Shown here: positions 25,862-34,156 of the stretch, piece by piece
Numbering within the stretch: position 1 is the stretch's first letter
Layout: the number at the start of each line of letters is the position of its first letter
NCBI RefSeq assembly: GCF_000025705.1
Contig: NC_013959.1
Location: 1,107,063-1,171,062, forward strand
Direction: 5' to 3'
DNA length: 64,000 bases
From: Sideroxydans lithotrophicus ES-1
Lineage (GTDB): Bacteria; Pseudomonadota; Gammaproteobacteria; Burkholderiales; Gallionellaceae
Notes under the pieces: model-generated
Told to the model about the DNA's origin: nothing
The model's database searches: none
What the model saw: only the letters and a program-made list of their open reading frames with translations
Program-made: the position numbers and the translations under genes

Positions 25862-27172
25862 ATGAGCCATAGTTCTATTTCCGAGCTGATGTCCTATCTC
25901 GATACGCTGGCGGAACCACGCATCGTGCTCGATCGGAGCTACAACATCATAGGCGCCAATCGCGCCTATCTCAGTTATTACCATGTGGGCGATTTGCCCA
26001 TCGCCGGACGGCATTGCTATGAAGTGTCCCACCGCTATAAGCGTCCCTGCGACGAGGAGGGCGAGTCCTGTCCGCTCAAGTCCAGCCTGCAGAGCGGACA
26101 ACCGCATCGGGTGTTGCACATCCACCACACGGTGCGCGGGGACGAGCATGTGGACGTGGAGTTGACGCCGATACGCAACGCGGAAGGAGAGATCGAGTAT
26201 TTCGTCGAGATGATCCATACCGTGCGTGCCGGCAGCGCTTTGCCCGAAGGGGAGTTGGTAGGACGTTCCGCAGCGTTCAACCGGATGCTGGAACAGGTGA
26301 CGAGAGTGGCGCCGTCGCAAGCGGACGTGTTGCTGCTGGGCGAGTCCGGCACGGGCAAGGAGCTGGTGGCCCACGCGGTGCACGACGCCAGCAAGCGTGC
26401 GACGGGGCCATTCGTCGCGGTCGATTGTTCCAGCCTGCCCGAGAACCTGTTCGAGAGCGAACTGTTCGGCTATGAGAAGGGTGCATTCAGTGGCGCGAAC
26501 CAGCGCAAGCAGGGACTGGTCGAAGCCGCCAGTGGCGGTACGCTGTTCCTCGACGAGGTGGGCGATATCCCGCTGGGTTTGCAGGTGAAACTATTGCGGC
26601 TGCTGGAAACCGGCACCTATCGCCGGGTGGGGGGCGTCGAGCCTTTGCGCTCGGATTTTCGCCTGGTTGCGGCTACCCATCGCGACCTCAAGAAAATGAT
26701 CGCCGAGGGAAGTTTCCGCCGCGATCTGTATTACCGCATCAGCACTTTCCCGATCCTGCTGCCGTCCCTGAGCGAACGGATGGAGGACTTGCCGTTGCTG
26801 ATGGAGGCCTTGCTGAAGCGCATCAGTACCGATCATGCGATGTCTATCCATCCCGCCACGCTGCTGTGCCTGTCCAAATACGATTTTCCCGGGAACATCC
26901 GCGAATTGCGCAACCTGATCGAGCGTGCGACGCTGCTGGCAGACGGCGATGTCCTGCTGCCCGAACATTTTCCCGATCCTTGCGAAGAGAAGCAGGATTC
27001 ATTGCACTCTGGTCAGAGCTTCAGCCAGGTCATGACGCTGGAGGAGATGGAAAAGAGTTATCTGGAATGGCAGGTTCGGAATTCAGGGCTGGGCCGCAGG
27101 GAATTGGCAGAGCGGCTGGGGATAGGCGAACGGACCCTGTTCAGAAAATTGGGCAAGCTGACCAAGATATGA
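25862..27172 (+). CDS. Sigma-54-dependent activator with a cysteine-rich PAS sensor
   Basis: A 436-residue enhancer-binding protein. An N-terminal PAS-like domain (residues 1-120) contains [23 protein letters not shown], with cysteines at 52, 63 and 70, suited to binding a metal or heme or to redox or persulfide sensing. The AAA+ domain spans about 130-370 with Walker A (GESGTGKE) at 160-167 and Walker B (GGTLFLDE) at 225-232. The sigma-54 contact loop reads GAFSGA (207-212) instead of the usual GAFTGA. The C-terminal Fis-type helix-turn-helix ([20 protein letters not shown]) ends the protein. It is divergent from the cyd-sqr array and probably controls it. The signal may be sulfide, NO, oxygen or redox state; only the cysteines hint at it. 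Confidence 0.9.
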   Translation: MSHSSISELMSYLDTLAEPRIVLDRSYNIIGANRAYLSYYHVGDLPIAGRHCYEVSHRYKRPCDEEGESCPLKSSLQSGQPHRVLHIHHTVRGDEHVDVELTPIRNAEGEIEYFVEMIHTVRAGSALPEGELVGRSAAFNRMLEQVTRVAPSQADVLLLGESGTGKELVAHAVHDASKRATGPFVAVDCSSLPENLFESELFGYEKGAFSGANQRKQGLVEAASGGTLFLDEVGDIPLGLQVKLLRLLETGTYRRVGGVEPLRSDFRLVAATHRDLKKMIAEGSFRRDLYYRISTFPILLPSLSERMEDLPLLMEALLKRISTDHAMSIHPATLLCLSKYDFPGNIRELRNLIERATLLADGDVLLPEHFPDPCEEKQDSLHSGQSFSQVMTLEEMEKSYLEWQVRNSGLGRRELAERLGIGERTLFRKLGKLTKI

Positions 27173-27179
27173 GTTATTT

Positions 27180-27920
27180 ATGGAATTTGAAAATATGCCT
27201 CTTGCAACTGCAATGAAGATATCCGAACCAGGCTATGACCGGGTTTGCGATGAACGGGATATTTACGAGCGTCTGCTGCCTCTCGAAGATGCGGACATCC
27301 TCGAGCTCGGCTGCGGCAAGGCCGAAAAGACCTTTGCCATCGCAGAACGCGGAAAGGCAAACAGGATCGTTGCGCTGGAAGTCGACGAGATCCAGCACGC
27401 AAAGAACCTGCAGCGCAAAACTCCTTCCAATGTGAGTTTTCAACTTGGCGGAGCGCAGGCGATCCCGGTCGGCGATCGCTCCTTCGATATCGTGTTGATG
27501 TTCAAGTCGCTGCATCATGTACCGCTGGCGCTGATGGATACGGCGATGGCCGAGATACATCGAGTGCTGAAACCGGGCGGGATGGCGTACATTTCCGAGC
27601 CGGTCTTTGCCGGGGAATTCAATGAGATCCTCAGACTCTTTCATGACGAGCAGGCCGTGCGGGCAGCCGCTTTCGCCGCTGTTGAGCGTGCAGTTGCTGC
27701 TGGCAGCTTCGAGCTGGCGAGTGAGACCTTCTTCGATACGCCTGTCCATTTTGAAAACTTTGAACAGTTCGAAGAGCAGATATTGAAGGTGACCCACACA
27801 CAGCACCGATTGGCACCGGAGCTCTACCAACAGGTAAGGCAGAAATTCATGCATCACATGAAAACTGATGGAGCGAGCTTCAGGACACCGATACGGGTAG
27901 ACTTGTTGCGCAAGGTCTGA
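27180..27920 (+). CDS. Class I SAM-dependent methyltransferase
   Basis: A 246-residue protein with the Rossmann-like methyltransferase motif I (ILELGCGKAEKTFAIA, residues 40-55), an acidic motif II (ALEVDE) and post-motifs (SFDIVLMFKSLHHVP and LKPGGMAYISEP). This is the UbiE/Methyltransf_11 type. The substrate is not evident. It starts 7 bases after the sigma-54 activator stop, probably in the same transcript, so a link to the sulfide or bd-oxidase response is possible. Thiol methylation would be one idea, but it is unsupported by any motif. Confidence 0.83.
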   Translation: MEFENMPLATAMKISEPGYDRVCDERDIYERLLPLEDADILELGCGKAEKTFAIAERGKANRIVALEVDEIQHAKNLQRKTPSNVSFQLGGAQAIPVGDRSFDIVLMFKSLHHVPLALMDTAMAEIHRVLKPGGMAYISEPVFAGEFNEILRLFHDEQAVRAAAFAAVERAVAAGSFELASETFFDTPVHFENFEQFEEQILKVTHTQHRLAPELYQQVRQKFMHHMKTDGASFRTPIRVDLLRKV

Positions 27921-27985
27921 AGCGCAAGAAGCAGGCAATCAGGTACATTCCGGCATATCGTATACGACTGCAACGAGGATCGGGC

Positions 27986-28363
27986 ATGCAAAATACCATT
28001 GAGATATCGGGCAAGAAAGTGCTGGTGGAATGGAGTGCGGCTGCGGATAAGCAGATGCGATCGCTTGCCGAACCGTTGTGTGTCGAGATGGAGCTTTACT
28101 TCAGTTGCCTGATCAGAAAAGCAGTTCGTTTCGGCGGAAACGCGCATTCGGGAAACTTTACTTTGGCAGCCCCGAAATTGTCAATCGGGTTTCGACCGGT
28201 GATGACAAAGATCTGCCGCGTCAGCGATGTCGAAGGAGCTCCGCCACTGGAAGATTTTCCTATCGTCAGGCCGGAGGCCTTCGTGCCGAAACGGCTCGCC
28301 ATCGACTACCGCAGCGGGAAATCGCTGGGCGAGTTCTTCCTGGACAAATCCACGGTGGCATGA
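27986..28363 (+). CDS. Conserved hypothetical protein
   Basis: A 125-residue soluble protein with a clear GAGGATC ribosome-binding site. It has a mixed alpha/beta profile, two cysteines (CVEMELYFSCLIRK), a basic middle and a C-terminus LAIDYRSGKSLGEFFLDKS. No signal peptide, helix or catalytic motif is recognised. It lies between the methyltransferase and the MtfA-like peptidase genes, with separations of 65 and about 115 bases. I do not recognise the family. Confidence 0.65.
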   Translation: MQNTIEISGKKVLVEWSAAADKQMRSLAEPLCVEMELYFSCLIRKAVRFGGNAHSGNFTLAAPKLSIGFRPVMTKICRVSDVEGAPPLEDFPIVRPEAFVPKRLAIDYRSGKSLGEFFLDKSTVA

Positions 28364-28478
28364 TGCATGGCCGGTCACCTGGCACGGAAGCGGACAAGAG
28401 CAAGTTGTTCATGAAATTCCAATAACTCCAGACATCTTCCAATTGAAATCATTAGGCAACACCTTGCGGCGCTGGAAC

Positions 28479-29216
28479 ATGCGTCGAATTCTGCGGCGGA
28501 ATCCGATCCCTCAGCATATCTGGCACAGTGTTACCCGCCATGCTGTAGTGTTGCACGAGCTGGATGCAGTGCAAATGGCACACCTGCGCGAACTGGCGAC
28601 ATGGTTCTTGCATAGCAAACAGATCAATGGGGTGCAAGGCCTGGATGTGACATTGCCCATGCGTGTAACTGTGGCTGCCCAGGCCTGCCTGCTGATCCTG
28701 AATCTGGATGTCGATCATTTCGACAATTGGGTTGAGGTCATTCTTTATCCCGGTGCGTTCCGGGTTCATCATGAACAGGTGGATGCCGTGGGCGTGGTGC
28801 ATAGCGAAGCAAGCGTGTTGTCCGGCGAATCATGGTTGCGCGGACCGGTGATCCTGTCCTGGGACGACGTGGAGCGGGATACCCATGATTGCCAGACGGG
28901 GCGGAATGTCGTGCTGCATGAGTTCGCGCATAAGCTGGATGGCCTCAATGGAGCTGTGAATGGCATGCCACCATTGCGTAGCGGCATGAGCAGGAAAAGA
29001 TGGGCCGAGGACCTGGGGGCAGCTTATGCAGTCCTTTGCCGGCAAGTGGCGGCAGGCGATCCTGCCTGCATCGACCCTTATGCTGCCACCAGCCCGGCTG
29101 AATTCTTTGCGGTTGTGAGCGAATATTTCTTTGCGGCACCGGCCATTCTGAAAAAATGCTATCCGGATGTCCACAGACAACTGGAGCTGCTTTATCATCA
29201 GCCGGTGTCGCGTTGA
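28479..29216 (+). CDS. mtfA: MtfA-like zinc metallopeptidase (M90 family)
   Basis: A 245-residue protein of the MtfA (Mlc titration factor A) family. It has the zinc motif HEFAHKLDG near residue 150 and a downstream EFFAVVSEYFF segment supplying the third ligand. The N-terminal HLRELATWFLHSKQINGVQGLDVT matches the family. In enterobacteria MtfA binds the glucose repressor Mlc and has aminopeptidase activity. Mlc is not expected in most betaproteobacteria, so another partner is likely here. The frame is open far upstream. The ATG at 28479 begins the conserved part, while a TTG at 28443 is an alternative; neither has a strong ribosome-binding site. Confidence 0.87.
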   Translation: MRRILRRNPIPQHIWHSVTRHAVVLHELDAVQMAHLRELATWFLHSKQINGVQGLDVTLPMRVTVAAQACLLILNLDVDHFDNWVEVILYPGAFRVHHEQVDAVGVVHSEASVLSGESWLRGPVILSWDDVERDTHDCQTGRNVVLHEFAHKLDGLNGAVNGMPPLRSGMSRKRWAEDLGAAYAVLCRQVAAGDPACIDPYAATSPAEFFAVVSEYFFAAPAILKKCYPDVHRQLELLYHQPVSR

Positions 29217-29308
29217 GCCATCGGCAGTTCAGCGGGAGAGCGATATGCACGAGCGCTATCCTGTTCGGATGCCTGATGCGGAATTGAACTACTGAAAGAG
29301 AGAGTCAC

Positions 29309-29728
29309 ATGAGATTTTTGCCCGGATCCCCAGCACAGATAGCCGGCTATCTGTCGCTGCTGAGCGCATCGCTGGTTGTTGCCATTTGGCTCATTCTTCT
29401 GTTTGCGGCCATACCGTCAAATCTGACTGTCGCAGAAGCAGTCATCGACCAGCTCCATTTTGTTTTCTCGGCAGAAAACCAGGCGCGGTTGAATTTCATC
29501 TGGCTTGCCATCCTGCCATTGTTATCTATCCTGATCGGCAGTGCATATTTGCTGAAACTGGCGCGTTCAAAGGCGATTGCAGTCTTCCTGTTTGCGGCGA
29601 CCTTGTCGATTGGATTGATTGTGCTCGCTTTCAATCCATTCAGTCTGGCGATCATTTTTCTGCTGCCGGCATTCTGGGGGTGGAAATGCATCGAAGCATT
29701 TCAGGACCAGCCACGGACAGGCAGCTGA
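29309..29728 (+). CDS. Four-helix integral membrane protein, unknown
   Basis: A 139-residue protein with four hydrophobic helices (about residues 12-35, 62-83, 88-108 and 110-127) and no conserved polar motif in them. GAAAGAGAGAG precedes the ATG. No family is recognised. It ends about 120 bases before the first cyclic-di-GMP riboswitch and is not under its control. Confidence 0.7.
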   Translation: MRFLPGSPAQIAGYLSLLSASLVVAIWLILLFAAIPSNLTVAEAVIDQLHFVFSAENQARLNFIWLAILPLLSILIGSAYLLKLARSKAIAVFLFAATLSIGLIVLAFNPFSLAIIFLLPAFWGWKCIEAFQDQPRTGS

Positions 29729-29845
29729 ATATGGCCTGAAAGCCACACTCGCAAGATATTGACATTATTGGCGGATCGAATGGCGGGTTTGACAGTTCCC
29801 GCCCGATAACCATAGAATCCAGGCGCAATCGTTGATTTACACATC

Positions 29846-29953
29846 AACGCCTGCAAGGGCAAACCCGTCGAAAGGCGGGGACGCAAAGTTTCCGGGCTAA
29901 AGGACATGTTCCTATTCGACATCAGGTCGAGTGCCAGCGGGGCTGCCAGGTAA
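29846..29953 (+). ncRNA. Cyclic-di-GMP-I (GEMM) riboswitch upstream of the ihfB-like gene
   Basis: The strand carries the GEMM-I landmarks in order: AGGGCAAACC, the P2 hairpin closed by a GAAA tetraloop, GGGACGCAAAG, CCGGGCTAA, a variable P3 hairpin, and CCAGCGGGGCTGCCAGG containing the tetraloop receptor and the AGCGGGG core. CCTG at 29850-29853 can pair with CAGG at 29947-29950 to close P1. The downstream 42-codon frame and ihfB-like gene are on the same strand about 90 and 210 bases away. There is no obvious intrinsic terminator after the aptamer, so control may act on translation or by another route. Confidence 0.93.
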
Positions 29954-30039
29954 TCTGATCCATTTCTCTTTATCGATCGGCATTCTGCTTGCGCGGATTC
30001 TTTGCGTATAACCTGAGGAGTTTTATTAACGAGGTTTAT

Positions 30040-30168
30040 ATGGCAGTGGATACCCGGAAATTTTCTTGCAGACAACAAGATTCGTCGATTGATTATCGCA
30101 GCTGTCGATCTGGAAAACTGCATCACAGTGGCATAGGGAATATATCGGTCGAGGCATTTCCATCATGA
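30040..30168 (+). CDS. 42-residue peptide between riboswitch and ihfB-like gene
   Basis: A short frame with GAGG six bases before its ATG at 30040. Its TGA overlaps the ATG of the IhfB-like gene as ATGA, which is the sign of coupled translation. The peptide is polar, with two cysteines (FSCRQQ and RSCRSG), and has no helix or signal. It could be a leader peptide whose translation sets ihfB expression under the cyclic-di-GMP riboswitch, or simply a chance frame. Evidence is limited to the site and the overlap. Confidence 0.45.
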   Translation: MAVDTRKFSCRQQDSSIDYRSCRSGKLHHSGIGNISVEAFPS

Positions 30169-30461
30169 CGCGATCAGAACTGATACAACAGCTTGCTTCC
30201 CGTCATCCCGAGCTCACCTCAAACGACATCGAGATGAGTGTCCGCCTCATCCTGGATAAGATATCCAGCGTTCTGGAAAACAAGGCAAGAGTCGAAATAC
30301 GCGGATTCGGAACCTTTGCGACCCTGCATCGTCCGCCGCGCAATGGACATAATCCCAAAACAGGCAAGGTGGTCAAGGTGCCTGCCAAATATGTGCCGCA
30401 TTTCAGGGCGGGCAAGGAATTGCGTGTACGAGTCAATCACGGTAACTCCAGCATCCGTTAG
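30165..30461 (+). CDS. ihfB: Integration host factor beta-type DNA-binding protein
   Basis: A 98-residue HU/IHF family protein. It begins TRSELIQQLA, as IhfB does, and has the IEIRGFGTF-type core (VEIRGFGTFATLHR), the DNA-intercalating arm RPPRNGHNPKTGKVVKVPAKYVPHFRAGKEL, and a short tail. IHF bends DNA sharply and shapes sigma-54 promoters, recombination and biofilm genes. Sequence favours IhfB over HU because of the YVPHFRAGKELR ending. It lies behind a GEMM-I riboswitch, so its level may follow cyclic-di-GMP. A housekeeping ihfB usually follows rpsA, so this may be an extra paralogue. Confidence 0.88.
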   Translation: MTRSELIQQLASRHPELTSNDIEMSVRLILDKISSVLENKARVEIRGFGTFATLHRPPRNGHNPKTGKVVKVPAKYVPHFRAGKELRVRVNHGNSSIR

Positions 30462-30566
30462 GTATCGCTTATGGGCATAACGGTAGCACCAATGAATTAC
30501 ACATCAGTGAAGTCAGGTCCGCCCGACATGCATCAGATGCTTTCGAGGCTGGCATAATTCATCATC

Positions 30567-30893
30567 ATGGGACGCCGCAATCACTACCACGTATATGTGA
30601 TCGAGCTGTCGAAGGACGTTCTTTACGAGGGCAAGTTCAAAAGATGCAATCCCGGTTACATCATGGGCAAGCCTTGTGTCTACGTCGGCATGACAGGACT
30701 GGACCCCGATGTGCGTTTCGACAAACATAAGGCAGGCATCCAAGCCAATCGCTATGCCAGGGAGTTCGGGCTGCGCCTGTTGCCAGACCTTTATGAAGCC
30801 TATAACCCGATGTCCTATGATGAAGCGTGCAACAAGGAGGTCGAACTGGGGATCGATTTGCGCTCCGCAGGTTTTGGAGTTTGGCAGGGATGA
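30567..30893 (+). CDS. GIY-YIG-like small protein
   Basis: A 108-residue protein. HYHVYVIELS (residues 6-15) and PCVYVGMTGLDPDVRFDKHKAG (36-57) resemble the two strands and following arginine helix of the GIY-YIG nuclease fold, with YVI and YVG in place of the classical GIY and YIG. The C-terminal glutamate expected in active nucleases may be in ACNKEVELG. Such single-domain proteins are widespread and uncharacterised. No DNA-binding domain is fused. The ribosome-binding site is weak. Confidence 0.65.
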   Translation: MGRRNHYHVYVIELSKDVLYEGKFKRCNPGYIMGKPCVYVGMTGLDPDVRFDKHKAGIQANRYAREFGLRLLPDLYEAYNPMSYDEACNKEVELGIDLRSAGFGVWQG

Positions 30894-30965
30894 ACCGCAG
30901 CCGCGGGACTTTCCACCCGATATTTCTGCTGTGCGGAAATTCCAGATGCGACTATAGGGCGGAAC

Positions 30966-33692
30966 TCAACTTGTGCGAGCCTCGATAGCCAGGTCTATGG
31001 AGGCAATCAGATTCCTGATCTGCTGGTTGGCCTGAGCCAGCAAAGATTCAATATCGCCGAGTGATCCATTCTTGATGTTGTTTTCCAATAGTTCAGCCTG
31101 CTGTTGCAGTGATTCTGCGCCAAGAGTGCCGGCTATTCCCTTGAGAGTGTGTGCCAGTCTTTCAGCAGTTTTAGCATCGCCAGCCGCCAGTGCTGCCCGG
31201 ATCTGGTCGGCAGTACTCAGTTGATTGACTCTGAACTTGTCGAGCAATGAATAATACAGGGCAACGTTTCCTCCTATGCGACGTACGCTAGTAGCCACTT
31301 TGACACCAGGCAAATCAGGTAAGGCTTCTGGCGCAGAAATTGCGGCTACGGGTGGAGGTTGGACAGTTTCAGCTTTCCGGGCAGGGCGCAGCCATTTGGC
31401 AAGCGTGGCCACCAGCCGGTCCGGATCGAGAGGCTTGCCGATATGGTCGTTCATTCCTGCTGCCAGAAAAGCATTTTGCTCGCTGACATATACGTTGGCG
31501 GTCAGGGCGATGATCGGCAGAGTGGCAAACTTCGGGTTCTTGCGGATTTCGCGGGTGGCGGATATCCCATCCATCACCGGCATCTGCATGTCCATCAACA
31601 CTCCGTCGAACTGTTCTTCGTTCAGGCGTGCAATCGCTTCCTCCCCATTCTCGGCAACCGCAACCTTGATTCCGAATCCCTCAAGCAATTCCTGCGCGAC
31701 TTGCTGGTTGATTTCGTTGTCCTCCACAAGCAGTAAATGTGCTCCGCGAACCTGGGAAACGAGTAGCGGATTGAATTGCGCGCCGGTAATCCTGAACTTT
31801 CCGGTCGCCGATTGATCCGGGCCGGAAATCCTGGAGATCGCATCGAACAATTTATTCTGATTGAATGGCTTTTCCAGCACGCCATCCACCACTTTGTTAT
31901 TCCTGAGCGCCGGGGTGCCATTCTGACCATAGCCGGCAATCAGCAATATTTTCGGCTTGTTCTCCGCTTCGGTCATCGCGTGCAATTCCCTGGCTAATTC
32001 CAGCCCGTCCATTTCCGGCATCTTCCAGTCGAGGATGGCCAGGCTGAATGGCTTGCCATCCTTATTCGCCTTGCGCACTGTGCTTAATGCACTCCGTCCA
32101 TTGCTGGCAACGCTGACATCGAATGAGAACGATTCGAGATAGTTTTTCAATATGCTCAGGCTGTTCTCGCTGTCATCAACCGCGAGAACACGCATGCCGT
32201 CAAACCCGGCGAACTCGGTTCGCGGAGCATTTTCACGACCTTTTGCCTTGAGGAAATTGGCGGTGAAGATGAATTTCGAGCCTGAACCTGGAGTGCTTTC
32301 AACCCAGATCTTTCCTCCCATCATTTCGATCAGGCGCTTGCTGATGGTCAGGCCCAGTCCGGTTCCGCCGAATTTGCGTGTGATGCTGGTATCGGCTTGT
32401 GTGAACGGGCGGAAAAGTTTGTCGATCTCGCTCTGCGACATTCCTATCCCCGTGTCTTTTACCGCAAATCGCAGAACGACCTGGTCACCTTCTTCCTTTT
32501 CAAGGTCGATACTGACTACAACCTCGCCCTTTGCGGTGAACTTCACCGCGTTTCCCGCCAGATTGATCAGTACTTGACCTAACCGGAGCGGATCGCCGAC
32601 CAGCACGGAAGGAACGTCCGGTGCGGTCTCCAGAAGGAGCTCGAGATTCTTTTCATGAGATTTGGCCCACAAGATAGTGGAAAGGTTGCCCAATACCTCA
32701 TCCAGCTCGAAGGCGATGCGATCCAGCTCCATCTTGCCAGCCTCGATCTTTGAAACATCCAGAATATCGTTCAGGATCCCCAGAAGAGATTTGGCCGAAC
32801 TATGGATCTTCTGCAGATAGTCTTGCTGCTTATCGGACAATTCGGTTTGCAAACAAAGATGGCTCAATCCTATGACCGCATTCATCGGTGTGCGCAGCTC
32901 ATGACTCATGTTGGCGAGAAATTCATCCTTGATATGGCTGGCTGCTTCGGCATGGCTTCTTGCCTCCTCGGCCGATTTCAGTTTTTGAATCTCCTGCTCG
33001 AGTTCGCTGTTGACCAATAACAGCATCTTGTTGCGGTTCTCCACTACCCTTTCCAGTACTACGATGCCGCGGTTGACCAGTAAAGTCAGTATCGCAATGA
33101 CGAAAAGCATGACAGAACCGATGATGGCGCCTGAACCCTGTGCCCTATCTGATCTTCGGATCGCCTTGTGTATGGTTTCCTGGAATTCTTTTTCCGCGGC
33201 ATCCCTGTAGGACACGGCGGATAACGAATAAGCATTGCGCAATTCGCGCAACTCGTTTATTTCCTGCTGACTGGGTGGGTTCTTTTTGGCCATCATTCTC
33301 TGGGCCACATTGAAAGCCAGGATATAGAAGGTATTGAAGTCCGATTTCAACTTTTCGATTTCGTTCGTATGGGTCGGATCCATCCGTTCCATCGAGTCAT
33401 ATCGGTTCAAAATTTCAGACGACTTGGCCTTGGCGCCCTCCAGATAATCCACTTCACCGGTTGCGGCTGCCGCATTTAGCGATTCCACCACGCCGTCGAA
33501 ACTTTTCAGGTTTTCCCCCGCGGCATAGAGCGTCGGGAACTGAGCGTCGCGTATCTCTTTGAGCAGCGCATTCCCACCAGACAGAACCAGCGAAGAGTAG
33601 ATCAGGTAGGCGACAAAACTGAATGTGGCAACCGCTGGCACCAGCAGCAATTTGAGTTTCAATGGATAGTTGCTGAATTTGCTCAATTTCAC
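30966..33692 (-). CDS. Hybrid sensor histidine kinase with two receivers and Hpt
   Basis: A 908-residue membrane kinase. Two helices (about 14-36 and 187-207) enclose a periplasmic sensory domain of about 150 residues. A coiled-coil follows, then HisKA with the phospho-acceptor H264 (MSHELRTPMN) and an HATPase domain with N, G1 and G2 boxes. Two receiver domains (acceptor aspartates in LDWKMP and MDMQMP) come next, and a C-terminal Hpt domain (HTLKGIAGTLG). The layout is a full phosphorelay of the BarA type. The GTG start, with AAGG before it, is 10 bases after the binding-protein gene, so the periplasmic protein may present its ligand to this sensor. Confidence 0.92.
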   Translation of the reverse strand: MKLSKFSNYPLKLKLLLVPAVATFSFVAYLIYSSLVLSGGNALLKEIRDAQFPTLYAAGENLKSFDGVVESLNAAAATGEVDYLEGAKAKSSEILNRYDSMERMDPTHTNEIEKLKSDFNTFYILAFNVAQRMMAKKNPPSQQEINELRELRNAYSLSAVSYRDAAEKEFQETIHKAIRRSDRAQGSGAIIGSVMLFVIAILTLLVNRGIVVLERVVENRNKMLLLVNSELEQEIQKLKSAEEARSHAEAASHIKDEFLANMSHELRTPMNAVIGLSHLCLQTELSDKQQDYLQKIHSSAKSLLGILNDILDVSKIEAGKMELDRIAFELDEVLGNLSTILWAKSHEKNLELLLETAPDVPSVLVGDPLRLGQVLINLAGNAVKFTAKGEVVVSIDLEKEEGDQVVLRFAVKDTGIGMSQSEIDKLFRPFTQADTSITRKFGGTGLGLTISKRLIEMMGGKIWVESTPGSGSKFIFTANFLKAKGRENAPRTEFAGFDGMRVLAVDDSENSLSILKNYLESFSFDVSVASNGRSALSTVRKANKDGKPFSLAILDWKMPEMDGLELARELHAMTEAENKPKILLIAGYGQNGTPALRNNKVVDGVLEKPFNQNKLFDAISRISGPDQSATGKFRITGAQFNPLLVSQVRGAHLLLVEDNEINQQVAQELLEGFGIKVAVAENGEEAIARLNEEQFDGVLMDMQMPVMDGISATREIRKNPKFATLPIIALTANVYVSEQNAFLAAGMNDHIGKPLDPDRLVATLAKWLRPARKAETVQPPPVAAISAPEALPDLPGVKVATSVRRIGGNVALYYSLLDKFRVNQLSTADQIRAALAAGDAKTAERLAHTLKGIAGTLGAESLQQQAELLENNIKNGSLGDIESLLAQANQQIRNLIASIDLAIEARTS

Positions 33693-33702
33693 GGTGGGCG
33701 CC

Positions 33703-34128
33703 TTAAGGTTTGAGAACGATCCTGACGCTGCGATTCACAGCGCTCCTGTCGATATAGCCGATGGCGTTGGGATTGCCTGCTATGGCTTTTCTGACGGTGG
33801 CATTGCCAGCCAATCGTTTGGGTGGGTGGCCATCGCCCGTGAAAATGATCTTTGCCCAGTAGGCTGTGAGTTGGGCCGGGCTCTTGTGGACGACCTTGGT
33901 GTAGAACTCATCCCGGATTGCGCTGCCTTCAGGCTGGTCGATGGGAATGGCAGTCTGGCCATTCGGAAAGGTGCCGATCTTGCCAAGGAAAATCTTGGTG
34001 GTCTGTTCGGCGGTCAGGTTCTTGATATGGCTTCTGGATGACACGATGACAACCACGTCGGCATATGCGCTCGCGGCAAATGTGGATATTGCAAGAAGCA
34101 GGGCAGACATCAAGCTGTTGCGGATCAT
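33703..34128 (-). CDS. Small PstS-like periplasmic substrate-binding protein
   Basis: A 141-residue protein with a signal peptide (cleavage after ASAYA) and a single PBP-like (phosphate-binding type) lobe: VVVIVSSRSHIKNLTAEQTTKIFLGK, FPNGQTAIPIDQ and AIGYIDRSAV. It is about half the length of PstS, so it is a one-lobe or minimal binding protein. Such proteins are common near porin and sensor genes. The start is the ATG at 34128; the longer frame has no signal peptide. It lies between a porin-like gene and the hybrid kinase, consistent with a periplasmic sensing role. Confidence 0.85.
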   Translation of the reverse strand: MIRNSLMSALLLAISTFAASAYADVVVIVSSRSHIKNLTAEQTTKIFLGKIGTFPNGQTAIPIDQPEGSAIRDEFYTKVVHKSPAQLTAYWAKIIFTGDGHPPKRLAGNATVRKAIAGNPNAIGYIDRSAVNRSVRIVLKP

Positions 34129-34156
34129 GATTGGTGATCTCACGTTCTTTTCGGCA

